The notes beneath the pieces are model-generated. The model searched no databases. It saw only the letters and a program-made list of their open reading frames with translations, and was not told the DNA's origin. Below, in pieces: positions 43,976 through 50,804 of a stretch of DNA of 50,804 bases. The stretch spans positions 1-50,804 of the forward strand of contig LSIB01000147.1 in assembly GCA_001556025.1 (NCBI GenBank), given 5' to 3'. A program made the translations under genes and the position numbers. This stretch comes from Rhizobiales bacterium CCH3-A5 (lineage in GTDB: Bacteria; Pseudomonadota; Alphaproteobacteria; Rhizobiales; Beijerinckiaceae). How positions within the stretch are numbered: the first letter of the stretch is position 1; every line of letters begins with the position of its first letter.

Positions 43976-45481
43976 ATGGACGCCATCGCAGACCGCGCCA
44001 TCCGCCCGGAGGCCGCGCCGCAGCGCACGCCGGTGCCGCCCTTCGACCTCGTCATCTTCGGCGCCAGCGGCGACCTCGCCTTGCGAAAACTCTTTCCGGC
44101 GCTGGCGCAGCGCAATCAGGAGGGCGTGCTGCCGCCCGAAAGCCGCATCCTCGCCATCGTCCGCAAGGACGATGATGTCGTGGGGCTTCCGAACCAGATC
44201 GCCGAAAGGCTGCAGCAGGAGGGGCTTGCCGCCGATCAGGTCGAGGGCTTTTTGCGCCGCCTGACCATGGTGCAGGCCGATGCGCTGAAGCCCGAGACGT
44301 TCAAGGCCCTCAAGAAGGCGCTGGGCGACACCGACCGGGTGCGTTCCTTCTACCTCTCGACCCCGCCTGATCTCTTCATCCCGATCTGCCAAAACCTCGC
44401 CAAGGCCGAGATCCTGACCCCGACCTCGCGCGTCATTCTCGAAAAACCGCTCGGGCGCGACCTCGCCTCGGCCCGCGAGATCAACGATGCGGTCGCCGCG
44501 ATCCTGCCTGAAAGCCGGACCTACCGGATCGACCATTATCTCGGCAAGGAGACGGTCCAGAACCTGCTCGTGCTGCGCTTCGCCAACACGCTGTTCGAGC
44601 GCTCTTGGTCGAGCCGCGACATCGACAACATCCAGATCACGGTCGCCGAGACGGTCGGGCTGGAGACCCGCGCCGGCTATTACGACAAGGCCGGCCATAT
44701 GCGCGATATGGTCCAGAACCACGTCATGCAGCTGCTCTGCCTGTTCGCCATCGAGCCGCCCAACATGCTGGAGGCCGACGCGGTGCGCGACGAGAAGGTC
44801 CGCGTGCTCAAGGCGCTGCGCCCCATCGTCGGCCCGGATGTCCAGCGCGCCACGGTGCGCGGGCAGTACGGGCCGGGCCAGAGCGAGGGGCAGCGCGTGC
44901 GCGGCTACGCCGACGAACTCGGCCATGCCAGCAATACCGAGACCTTCGTGGCGATCCGCTGCGAGCTCGACACCTGGCGCTGGGCCGGCGTGCCGATCTA
45001 TCTGCGCACCGGCAAGCGCATGGCGCAGCGCTATTCCGAGATCGCGGTCACCTTCAAGCCGGTACCGCATTCGATCTTCGGGCAGGGCGGCGGCTGCGAC
45101 AGGCTCGACGCCAACCGCCTCGTCATCCGGCTCCAGCCCAATGATGGCGTCCAGCTCCAACTGATGATGAAGGTGCCCGGCTCAGGGAAGCTCAAGATTG
45201 TGCCGCGCCAGCTCGACCTGCGCTACGAAACCGCCTTCGACGTGCGCACGCCAGACGCCTATGAGCGCCTGCTGACCGACGTCATCCGCGGCGACCAGAC
45301 GCTGTTCATGCGCCGCGACGAGGTCGAGCAGGCCTGGGCCTGGGTCGATCCGATCATCGCCGGCTGGCAGGAATACGCGCCGCAGCCGCACCGCTATGCG
45401 GCGGGCTCCTGGGGCCCCTCGCAGGCGATCGGCCTGATCGAGCGCGACGGCCGCTCTTGGGCCGATCCGGATTTCGTCTGA
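43976..45481 (+). CDS. zwf: Glucose-6-phosphate 1-dehydrogenase
   Basis: A 501-residue enzyme oxidising glucose 6-phosphate to 6-phosphogluconolactone with NADP+ or NAD+. The nucleotide-binding FGASGDLALRKLFPAL (28-43), EKPLG (156-160) and the active-site RIDHYLGKE (184-192) are present. The protein begins with a 20-residue tail before the first strand. It is the first gene of zwf-pgl-eda; its stop shares an A with the pgl ATG (TGATG). It feeds the Entner-Doudoroff route and the oxidative pentose-phosphate route. Confidence 0.96.
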   Translation: MDAIADRAIRPEAAPQRTPVPPFDLVIFGASGDLALRKLFPALAQRNQEGVLPPESRILAIVRKDDDVVGLPNQIAERLQQEGLAADQVEGFLRRLTMVQADALKPETFKALKKALGDTDRVRSFYLSTPPDLFIPICQNLAKAEILTPTSRVILEKPLGRDLASAREINDAVAAILPESRTYRIDHYLGKETVQNLLVLRFANTLFERSWSSRDIDNIQITVAETVGLETRAGYYDKAGHMRDMVQNHVMQLLCLFAIEPPNMLEADAVRDEKVRVLKALRPIVGPDVQRATVRGQYGPGQSEGQRVRGYADELGHASNTETFVAIRCELDTWRWAGVPIYLRTGKRMAQRYSEIAVTFKPVPHSIFGQGGGCDRLDANRLVIRLQPNDGVQLQLMMKVPGSGKLKIVPRQLDLRYETAFDVRTPDAYERLLTDVIRGDQTLFMRRDEVEQAWAWVDPIIAGWQEYAPQPHRYAAGSWGPSQAIGLIERDGRSWADPDFV

Positions 45482-46182
45482 TGGCCGTTCATGACGCGGC
45501 GGCGGGGCCGGTCGCCTGGCATCGTTTCGAGACACTGGGCGACGCGTCGGAAGCGCTGGCCGAGGCCGTCGCGATCAGGCTTGCAGCGGTGATAGAGGCG
45601 CGTGGCGGAGCGCTGCTGGCCGTACCGGGCGGCACGACGCCGGCGCGCTTCCTCGCGGCGCTGGGCGGCCATGATCTCCCCTGGGAGAACGTCACGCTGC
45701 TGCCGACCGACGAGCGCTTTGTCGCGCCCGACGACGCCGCCTCGAACGAGCGCATGATCCGCGCGAGCTTTACGCCGCTGGCTGAGGGCAGGGCGCGCTT
45801 CCCGTCGTTCCACGGGCAGGGCGGCGATCTCGAAACCGCTGCCGGCGCGGTCTCGGCCGTGCTGGCCGGCCTGCCGCCGATCGACATCCTCGTCAGCGGC
45901 ATGGGCGCGGACGGTCACATCGCCTCGCTCTTTCCCGGCGATGACCATGCGCTGGGCGCAGACCCGGCGCATCACGCCGTGGCGGCTCGCCCGCCCGGAC
46001 TGCCGGAACGGATATCGCTCTCGCCGTCACGGTTGCAGGCGGCAGATTGGGCGGCCCTTCTTGTAGCAGGCCCTGAAAAGCAGCAGACGCTGGCGAGCGC
46101 GCAGGCCCTGCCCGCTGCCTTCCCGGTCGGACTGCTGCTAGGCCGTCCGCAGGGGCTCGACGTCTACTGGAGCAAGGTCTAA
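45481..46182 (+). CDS. pgl: 6-Phosphogluconolactonase
   Basis: A 233-residue hydrolase of the glucosamine-6-phosphate isomerase/6-phosphogluconolactonase fold. Marks are LLAVPGGTTPARFLAAL, TLLPTDERFVAPDD, SGMGADGHIASLFPGDD and the C-terminal RISLSPSRLQ. It hydrolyses the lactone made by Zwf. The upstream eight residues of frame are part of zwf; ATG 45481 is in a TGATG overlap. It is 38 nt ahead of eda. Confidence 0.95.
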   Translation: MAVHDAAAGPVAWHRFETLGDASEALAEAVAIRLAAVIEARGGALLAVPGGTTPARFLAALGGHDLPWENVTLLPTDERFVAPDDAASNERMIRASFTPLAEGRARFPSFHGQGGDLETAAGAVSAVLAGLPPIDILVSGMGADGHIASLFPGDDHALGADPAHHAVAARPPGLPERISLSPSRLQAADWAALLVAGPEKQQTLASAQALPAAFPVGLLLGRPQGLDVYWSKV

Positions 46183-46220
46183 GCCGTCCTCGTCCTTTCA
46201 ATCGATTGAAGAGTTCCGCC

Positions 46221-46865
46221 ATGGATGAAGCAGCCGCCATCGCCCGCCTTCAGACCTGCGGCGTCGTGCCCGTGGTGGTGATCGAGGACGCCCATCTCGC
46301 GATTCCGCTCGCCCGCGCACTGCTGGCTGGCGGCATCGACGTCATAGAGGTCACGCTGCGCCGCCCGGCCGCCCTCGCCGCGCTGGAGACCATCGCGCGC
46401 GAGGTGCCAGGCATCCTGCCCGTCGCCGGTACGGTTGTGACGCCGGCACAGGTCGTCGATGTCAGTGAGGCCGGCGCACAGGCCGTAGTCAGCCCCGGCT
46501 TCAGCGAGGCGGTCGACGATGCGATGCGTGCTGCCGGCCTGCCCTGGCTGCCGGGCGTCGCCACCGCGTCCGACTGCATGCGCGCCGTCTCGGCCGGCCG
46601 GCTGACCTGCAAGTTCTTCCCGGCCGAACAGGCCGGCGGCACGGCGACCCTCAAGGCGCTGTCTGGCCCGTTCCCGCAGATGCGCTTCTGCCCGACGGGG
46701 GGCGTCGGTCTCGCCAATCTCGGCGACTACCTCGCTTTGAAGCAGGTCCTCTGCGTCGGCGGCTCGTGGCTCGTGCCGGCGGATGCCATCGCCAACCGCG
46801 ACTGGGCGCGGGTGACGCAACTGGCGAAGGAAGCGCGCGAGGCGGTCGCCGCGCTGCGAGGGTAG
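46221..46865 (+). CDS. eda: KDPG/KHG aldolase (2-keto-3-deoxy-6-phosphogluconate aldolase)
   Basis: A 214-residue class I aldolase cleaving 2-keto-3-deoxy-6-phosphogluconate to pyruvate and glyceraldehyde 3-phosphate. The Schiff-base Lys is in RLTCKFFPAEQAGG (Lys131), the catalytic Glu in DVIEVTLRRP (Glu43), and the phosphate-binding loop in FCPTGGVGLANLGDYL. ATG 46221 is used; a TTG at 46206 would add five residues. The usual partner, 6-phosphogluconate dehydratase (edd), is not in the window. Confidence 0.95.
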   Translation: MDEAAAIARLQTCGVVPVVVIEDAHLAIPLARALLAGGIDVIEVTLRRPAALAALETIAREVPGILPVAGTVVTPAQVVDVSEAGAQAVVSPGFSEAVDDAMRAAGLPWLPGVATASDCMRAVSAGRLTCKFFPAEQAGGTATLKALSGPFPQMRFCPTGGVGLANLGDYLALKQVLCVGGSWLVPADAIANRDWARVTQLAKEAREAVAALRG

Positions 46866-46893
46866 TTCAAATCCGGACCGCTGCGAGCGTCAC

Positions 46894-46971
46894 CGTCATT
46901 GCGAGCGCAAGCGAAGCAATCCAGCGTCTCGCGCCGACCTCTGGATTGCTTCGCTTGCGCTCGCAATGACG
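46894..46971. repeat. Palindromic repeat family A, copy 6
   Basis: An inverted repeat with left arm CGTCATTGCGAGCGCAAGCG and right arm CTTGCGCTCGCAATGACG; both arms share an extra base relative to the other copies, a compensating change that keeps the hairpin. It lies between the converging eda and small secreted-protein genes. Confidence 0.9.
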
Positions 46972-46994
46972 AATGGATGGTCAGCCGCCGTCGC

Positions 46995-47327
46995 TCACCT
47001 GCGGCAGGCGAAGGGCAGAAACGTGCTCGCCATGCCCTCGTTCATCGCCATCACGACGAGGATATTGGCGAGGTCGAGCTCTTCCTTCGAGCGCGGGCAG
47101 ACATCGCCCGGCGTTGGGCAGCCCGAGGCGAGGAAGGCCTCGTGTCGCGCGATGAACTCGGGACCCAAGCCGGTCCTGCCGCGCTTCGCCAGCGCCTGCG
47201 TCCAGGCCTTGCCATAGCGCTCGCATTTCACGGCGGGCCAGTTCTCAATGCGGCTGACCTGCGCCGTAGCCGGCGCAAGCCCGGCGAGCAGCAGGCCGAA
47301 CGCTGCGATCGAAACCGCGCGCCTCAC
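46995..47327 (-). CDS. Small secreted protein of unknown function
   Basis: A 110-residue exported protein. A signal peptide (VRRAVSIAAFGLLLAGLAPA, cleaved before QVSRI) is followed by an 85-residue mature part with several Cys residues (VKCERYGKAW, ASGCPTPGDVCPRSKEE, FLPFACRR), perhaps two disulfides. The long frame before it belongs to the oxidoreductase; GTG 47327 overlaps that stop (GTGA), so it is the last gene of a three-gene operon. I do not recognise the family. Confidence 0.68.
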   Translation of the reverse strand: MRRAVSIAAFGLLLAGLAPATAQVSRIENWPAVKCERYGKAWTQALAKRGRTGLGPEFIARHEAFLASGCPTPGDVCPRSKEELDLANILVVMAMNEGMASTFLPFACRR

Positions 47328-48427
47328 GCCAGCCGCTCCACCACGAGGTCGGCAATCGCCAGCGAACTGGTCAGGCCCGGACTCTCGATGCCGAGCAGAT
47401 TGACGAGGTTCGCCACGCCATGGACGGCCGGCCCGTCGATCCGGAAATCCGGCATCGGTTCGCTTTGCGAATGCAGCTTGGGGCGGATGCCGGCATAGTC
47501 GGCGACCAGCGCGCCGTCGGGCAGCGCCGGCCAGTAGGTCCGGATCGCGGCGTAGAACTTGTCCGCCCGCGCCGGATCGACGATCAGATCCTGATCGTGC
47601 TCGACCCACTCCACGTCGGGCCCGAACTTAACCCGGCCCGCCATGTCGATCGTGGCGTGAATGCCCAGCCCCGCCGCCTCGGGGATCGGATAGACCAGAT
47701 GCGAAAAGGGCTGCTTGCCGAGCAGCGAGAAGTAGTTGCCCTTGGCGTAGTGCTGCGCAGGCACATGCTCTGCCGGAAAGCCGGCGAGCTTGCCGAGCAG
47801 GCGCGGCGCGCCATGGCCGGCAGCGTTCACCACGGTCGTCACCGTGTAGGTCGCTGGATCCTCGCCGCCGAAATCGACGCTGAAACCCTCGGCCTCGCGC
47901 CGCCAGCCGGCGATCGGTGTGTTGAGCGCAAGCGATCCGCCCGCCGCCTCGCATTCGCCCAGCAGTGACAGCATCAGCGCATGGCTGTCGACGACGCCGG
48001 TCTCTGGCGAAAGCAACGCGATCTCGCAGGACACCTCCGGCTCTAGCGCTCTGGCCTCTGCCGCGTCGACCCAGCGCAGGCTGCCGACGCCCGATGCCGT
48101 GGCGCGCGCATGGATCGTCTCCAGCGCCGGCCGCTGGCTGGCGGATGTGGCGACGATCAGCTTGCCGCAGGCCTTGTGCGGCAGGCCGCGCTCGCGGAGA
48201 TAGGCGTAGAGCTTCTGGCGGCCTTCGACGCAAACGCGCGCCTTCAGCGAACCCGGCGGGTAATAGATGCCGGCATGGATGACCTCGGAATTGCGCGCCG
48301 AGGTCTGCGTGCCGATGCCGTCCGCAGCCTCGGCGATCACGACCTCGCGCCCGGCCAGCGCCAGCGCGCGGGCCGTGGCGAGGCCGACGACGCCGGCCCC
48401 GATGACGAGGCAGTCGATATCGCTCAT
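47324..48427 (-). CDS. FAD-dependent oxidoreductase, LhgO/DAO family
   Basis: A 367-residue flavoprotein of the DAO superfamily. The FAD motif VIGAGVVGLATARALALAG is at the N-terminus, followed by TSARNSEVIHAGIYYPPGS, and near the C-terminus LVADYAGIRPKL and LLGIESPGLTSSLAIAD. These match L-2-hydroxyglutarate oxidase-like enzymes. Substrate could be a 2-hydroxy acid or amino acid. It follows the M20 amidohydrolase by 10 nt and overlaps the secreted-protein gene by 4. Confidence 0.86.
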   Translation of the reverse strand: MSDIDCLVIGAGVVGLATARALALAGREVVIAEAADGIGTQTSARNSEVIHAGIYYPPGSLKARVCVEGRQKLYAYLRERGLPHKACGKLIVATSASQRPALETIHARATASGVGSLRWVDAAEARALEPEVSCEIALLSPETGVVDSHALMLSLLGECEAAGGSLALNTPIAGWRREAEGFSVDFGGEDPATYTVTTVVNAAGHGAPRLLGKLAGFPAEHVPAQHYAKGNYFSLLGKQPFSHLVYPIPEAAGLGIHATIDMAGRVKFGPDVEWVEHDQDLIVDPARADKFYAAIRTYWPALPDGALVADYAGIRPKLHSQSEPMPDFRIDGPAVHGVANLVNLLGIESPGLTSSLAIADLVVERLA

Positions 48428-48437
48428 GGTCAGTGGC

Positions 48438-49610
48438 TCAGGCGTGCCTGGGCATCGCCATTTCGACGAGGCTCGCCCAATAGGTCACGCCGACCGGGAT
48501 CGCCGCGTCGTTGAACTCGTAGGCCGGGTGGTGGACGCCGGCGGAATCGCCGTTGCCCATCATGATGTAGGCGCCGGGCCGCTCCTCCAGCATGAAGGAG
48601 AAATCCTCCGAGCCCATGGTCGGCGGAACCTCGGTGTCGATCGCGTCCTTGCTGAAGGCGCTGCGCACCGCGCTCGTCACGAAATCGGTCTGGCCGGCAT
48701 GGTTGAAGGTCACCGGATAGCCGCGCTCATAGTCGATCTCGGCGCTCAGGTTGAACGCCAGCGCCGTGCCGTTGACGATCTCGCGGAAGCGCTTCTCGGC
48801 GAGGTCGCGCATTCCGGCTGAGAGCGTGCGGACCGTGCCCTTGATCTCGACATGCTGGGGAATGACGTTGAAGGCCTCGCCCGCCTTGAAGGCCGTCACC
48901 GAGACGACGACGGAGTCGAGCGGATCGGCATTGCGCGAGGAGATCGTCTGCAGCGAGGTCACCATCTGGCAGGCTGCGACCAGCGGGTCGATCGTCTCGT
49001 GCGGCTTGGCGGCGTGCCCGCCGCGGCCCTCGAGCTTGAGCAGGAACTTGTCGGCAGCGGCCATCATCGCGCCCTTGCGGATGGCGAACTGGCCGATCGG
49101 GATGCCCGGCATGTTGTGCAGGCCGTAGACCTCCTGCACGCCGAAACGCTCCATCAGCCCGTCCTGGCACATCTCGCGGCCACCCGCGCCGCCCTCTTCG
49201 GCCGGCTGGAAGATCATGATCGCCGTGCCGTCGAAATCGCGCGTCTGGGCCAGATACTTGGCCGCGCCCAGCAGCATGGCGGTGTGCCCGTCATGGCCGC
49301 AGGCGTGCATCTTGCCGGGCACCGAGGAGCGGTGCTCCAGATTGGTTTCCTCGTGGATCGGCAGCGCGTCCATGTCGGCCCTCAGGCCGATGACCTTGCC
49401 GGAGCCCGCGCCCTTGCCCTTGATCACGCCGACGACGCCGGTGCGGCCGATGCCGGTGACGACCTCGTCGACGCCCCATTCCCGCAGCTTATCGGCAACG
49501 ATGCCAGCGGTGCGCTGCACGTCGTACATCAGCTCGGGATGCTTGTGGAAGTCGCGGCGGATCGCGGTGATCTCAGGGCTGAGCGCGGCGATCAGGTCGG
49601 ATTTGGGCAT
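48438..49610 (-). CDS. M20-family amidohydrolase (aminoacylase/hippurate hydrolase type)
   Basis: A 390-residue metallo-amidohydrolase. It has RRDFHKHPELMYD, the metal-binding MHACGHDGHTAMLLGAAK (Cys104, His106), the catalytic PAEEGGAGG (Glu138-139) and MGSEDFSFMLEERPGAY near the C-terminus. These are the marks of the IAA-amino-acid hydrolase/hippurate hydrolase group, which removes N-acyl groups from amino acids. ATG 49610 has GAGGA 5 nt upstream. It is the first gene of an operon with an FAD oxidoreductase and a small secreted protein; the two enzymes could act in turn on an acylated amino acid. Confidence 0.9.
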   Translation of the reverse strand: MPKSDLIAALSPEITAIRRDFHKHPELMYDVQRTAGIVADKLREWGVDEVVTGIGRTGVVGVIKGKGAGSGKVIGLRADMDALPIHEETNLEHRSSVPGKMHACGHDGHTAMLLGAAKYLAQTRDFDGTAIMIFQPAEEGGAGGREMCQDGLMERFGVQEVYGLHNMPGIPIGQFAIRKGAMMAAADKFLLKLEGRGGHAAKPHETIDPLVAACQMVTSLQTISSRNADPLDSVVVSVTAFKAGEAFNVIPQHVEIKGTVRTLSAGMRDLAEKRFREIVNGTALAFNLSAEIDYERGYPVTFNHAGQTDFVTSAVRSAFSKDAIDTEVPPTMGSEDFSFMLEERPGAYIMMGNGDSAGVHHPAYEFNDAAIPVGVTYWASLVEMAMPRHA

Positions 49611-49961
49611 TGTCGTCCTCGGGCGAAAAAGCGCGGCGGGCTGTCTGCAAGGTGCGCAAGCTAGCGGCGCGGCGAGGCGCTGTCCAAGCCGATTGCCGCA
49701 TGAGGGGGCGGAGCGGGCGGAATAGGGCAGGCGACTGGCGCACGGGAGCGCAAATTCGCCGGCGGCGGAATCGAGTCGCGTAAGATGATCGTGCCGAAAT
49801 CGGTCTCGGGCCGTGTGCCATCAGACAAGAGCGAGAGTGGCGCTCAGATTCGTCGCCATGATTTGGCCTTGTGTTGTCAATAGGTCGCCGGATCAGCGCT
49901 CGGCCAGACCAGATTTGGTGGCCTGAGCTTTCCTCTCCTCCCATCTCATGTCTGGATTGAA
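49611..49961. other. Intergenic region without recognised feature
   Basis: 351 nt between divergent genes. It holds a possible 32-codon reading frame from 49785 that has no family features, and nothing matching a terminator, operator or sigma-EcfG promoter. A TTGTCA at about 49876 could be a -35, but no convincing -10 follows. Confidence 0.5.
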
Positions 49962-50372
49962 ATGCGTCTTCTGATGACGGCCGCCTTTATTGCGGCCAGC
50001 GTTCCCGTGTTCGCGGCCGATGTTGCCACGCCCAAGCTCTCCTTCCAGCCGCAGGTCAAAGGCACCGCCTGTCTCAAGCGCGAGACGCTGGCGATGATCG
50101 ACCAACTCGTCGCCAAGATCGGCCCGATCCAGATCACCTCGACCTGCGGCGGCCGCCACGCCCGCCGCTCGCAGCACTACAGCGGCAAGGCGATCGATTT
50201 CCGCCCGCTCGCGACCTCGCCGCGCAAGGCGGCTGCCGCCGCCCGATCACTGGAGAGCGTCGGCGGTGTCGGCACCTATTCCAACGGCCTCGTCCATGCC
50301 GATGTCGGCGAGCGGGAGATTTCGTGGCATGGGCACAAGCGGACGAAGCGCAGGTATGCACAGGCGCGATGA
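49962..50372 (+). CDS. M15-type (YcbK-like) zinc peptidase domain protein
   Basis: A 136-residue exported protein. A signal peptide (MRLLMTAAFIAASVPVFAAD) is followed by a compact M15-like domain: QITSTCGGRHARRSQHYSGK with His72, AIDFRP with Asp79 and GLVHADVGEREISWHG with His112, the three expected zinc ligands. Such proteins cleave D-Ala or related links in peptidoglycan. It is short, with little beyond the core, and Cys62 sits close to the metal site. The C-terminus is basic. It stands alone. Confidence 0.82.
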   Translation: MRLLMTAAFIAASVPVFAADVATPKLSFQPQVKGTACLKRETLAMIDQLVAKIGPIQITSTCGGRHARRSQHYSGKAIDFRPLATSPRKAAAAARSLESVGGVGTYSNGLVHADVGEREISWHGHKRTKRRYAQAR

Positions 50373-50424
50373 TGCGCCTTCGCCGCCGCCCGCCTCTCGG
50401 CGTCGGTGATCAATCAGGGGGCTG

Positions 50425-50523
50425 GCGGAGCGCCGCGAGGCGCGAGAGACAATCCGCATCCGTTGAGCCAGGATGCGGCGCGGGCAGGTTGAGCCACTGC
50501 CCGCACGCCCCGTGGCGCTCCGC
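50425..50523. ncRNA. Twin identical-loop hairpins in a three-way junction (unclassified structured element)
   Basis: Two perfect 8-bp hairpins sit one base apart: CCGCATCC-loop-GGATGCGG (50454-50478) and GCGGGCAG-loop-CTGCCCGC (50480-50504). Their stems differ but both 9-nt loops are GTTGAGCCA. They are enclosed by an outer stem, GCGGAGCGCC (50425-50434) with GGCGCTCCGC (50514-50523), which extends inward for a further seven pairs (one G-U) around one A-C mismatch, to 50442/50506. Different stems with identical loops point to selection on the loop. Strand is unknown: the minus-strand loops read TGGCTCAAC. It could be an RNA, a single-stranded-DNA element or a RIME-like repeat; I do not recognise the family. 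Confidence 0.6.
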
Positions 50524-50804
50524 TCGTCGGCGTTTTTCGTCTCCGGGCCGCGCTTATCGGGTCGTTGGCCAGCCTCCGCCGCGAGCCCTTTCGACGCCAG
50601 TGCCCCTCATCGGGTTGTCGCGTCTACTCGGGCGTTGGACGAAGGCGTGATGCCGCCGACCGTTCCAGCGAGCTCCTCGCACAGGGGCCGTAGTACCCCC
50701 AGGGCGGTGCCCCGAAGCCTCCCGGGAGCGGGGTGCAAACCCGCCCGCAGGCGCCGCCCCCATCCCGGTCGCCAGCATGCCTCCGGACGGCCGCCCCTCG
50801 GGGA
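50524..50804. other. Right-edge region without recognised gene
   Basis: 281 nt of GC-rich DNA with many short hairpins: GCGAG-CTC-CTCGC (50668-50680), GGGG...CCCC near 50684-50699 and a CCCCG...CGGGG stem near 50711-50734 enclosing CTCCCGGGAG. No frame on either strand shows a convincing protein. An ATG at 50778 opens a frame that runs off the window, so a gene could begin there. The density of hairpins suggests the folded element continues rightwards. Confidence 0.4.

Noticed and set aside
50480..50504. GC hairpin as terminator of the M15 peptidase gene
   Set aside because: No T-run follows on either strand, and it is one of two twin hairpins inside a larger fold.
50554..50778. Minus-strand frame of 74 codons at the right edge
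   Set aside because: Arg/Gly-rich, no recognisable domain, and it lies in DNA full of short hairpins; not supported as a gene.

Overview
The window is high-GC, gene-dense DNA from an alphaproteobacterium, most likely a Hyphomicrobiales (Rhizobiales) member of the Bosea/Methylobacterium type. This is inferred from the gene content: a hut operon with hutF and hutG, an intracellular PHB depolymerase, sigma-EcfG-type promoters, an Entner-Doudoroff operon, and dispersed palindromic repeats whose antisense reading gives the familiar spurious CEERSDEAIQ peptide. No rRNA, tRNA, CRISPR array, prophage or intact insertion sequence was seen. It looks like chromosomal, mostly metabolic DNA.

Layout. 0.1-5.1 kb: a YnjBCD-type ABC importer with two small glycosyltransferase-family genes (TIGR04283 and TIGR04282/DUF2064) between the binding protein and the permease. 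5.3-6.3 kb: an acetylpolyamine amidohydrolase. 6.5-11.1 kb: a ThDP-dependent enzyme (minus) divergent from a NitT/TauT-type importer (plus); the gap between them holds a palindrome nearly identical to the hut operator. 11.2-13.0 kb: an Old Yellow Enzyme homologue and a toxin-antitoxin pair with a frameshifted VapC-type toxin. 13.1-20.6 kb: the histidine-utilisation locus, hutIHGU (minus) divergent from hutFC (plus), with a perfect 20-bp palindrome between them. 20.6-25.2 kb: an envelope/stress island (glycine-zipper lipoprotein, PRC-barrel protein, transglutaminase-like protein, diacylglycerol kinase, PAP2 phosphatase, DUF2177 protein and a 50-residue membrane protein), several with GGAAC-N16/17-(C)GTT promoters. 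25.3-30.6 kb: phaZ, a GST, an aldehyde dehydrogenase, an Arg-rich secreted protein and pobA. 30.7-38.2 kb: a four-gene operon of two transglutaminase-like proteins, a permuted ATP-grasp/Alpha-E protein and a HAD phosphatase. 38.4-43.8 kb: a complete peptide-type ABC importer. 44.0-46.9 kb: zwf-pgl-eda. 47.0-50.4 kb: an M20 amidohydrolase, an FAD oxidoreductase, a small secreted protein and an M15-type peptidase. The right edge has no recognisable gene but carries a striking folded element: two adjacent perfect 8-bp hairpins with identical 9-nt loops, enclosed by a long outer stem.

How the genes work together. HutH, HutU, HutI, HutF and HutG give the complete route from histidine to glutamate and formate. 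A matching operator at 8.2 kb suggests HutC also controls the importer and possibly the ThDP enzyme, which would make a larger histidine/urocanate regulon. The transglutaminase/ATP-grasp/Alpha-E/DUF2126 operon has the composition of a predicted peptide-forming system of unknown product. It is divergent from a peptide importer, an association that is suggestive only.
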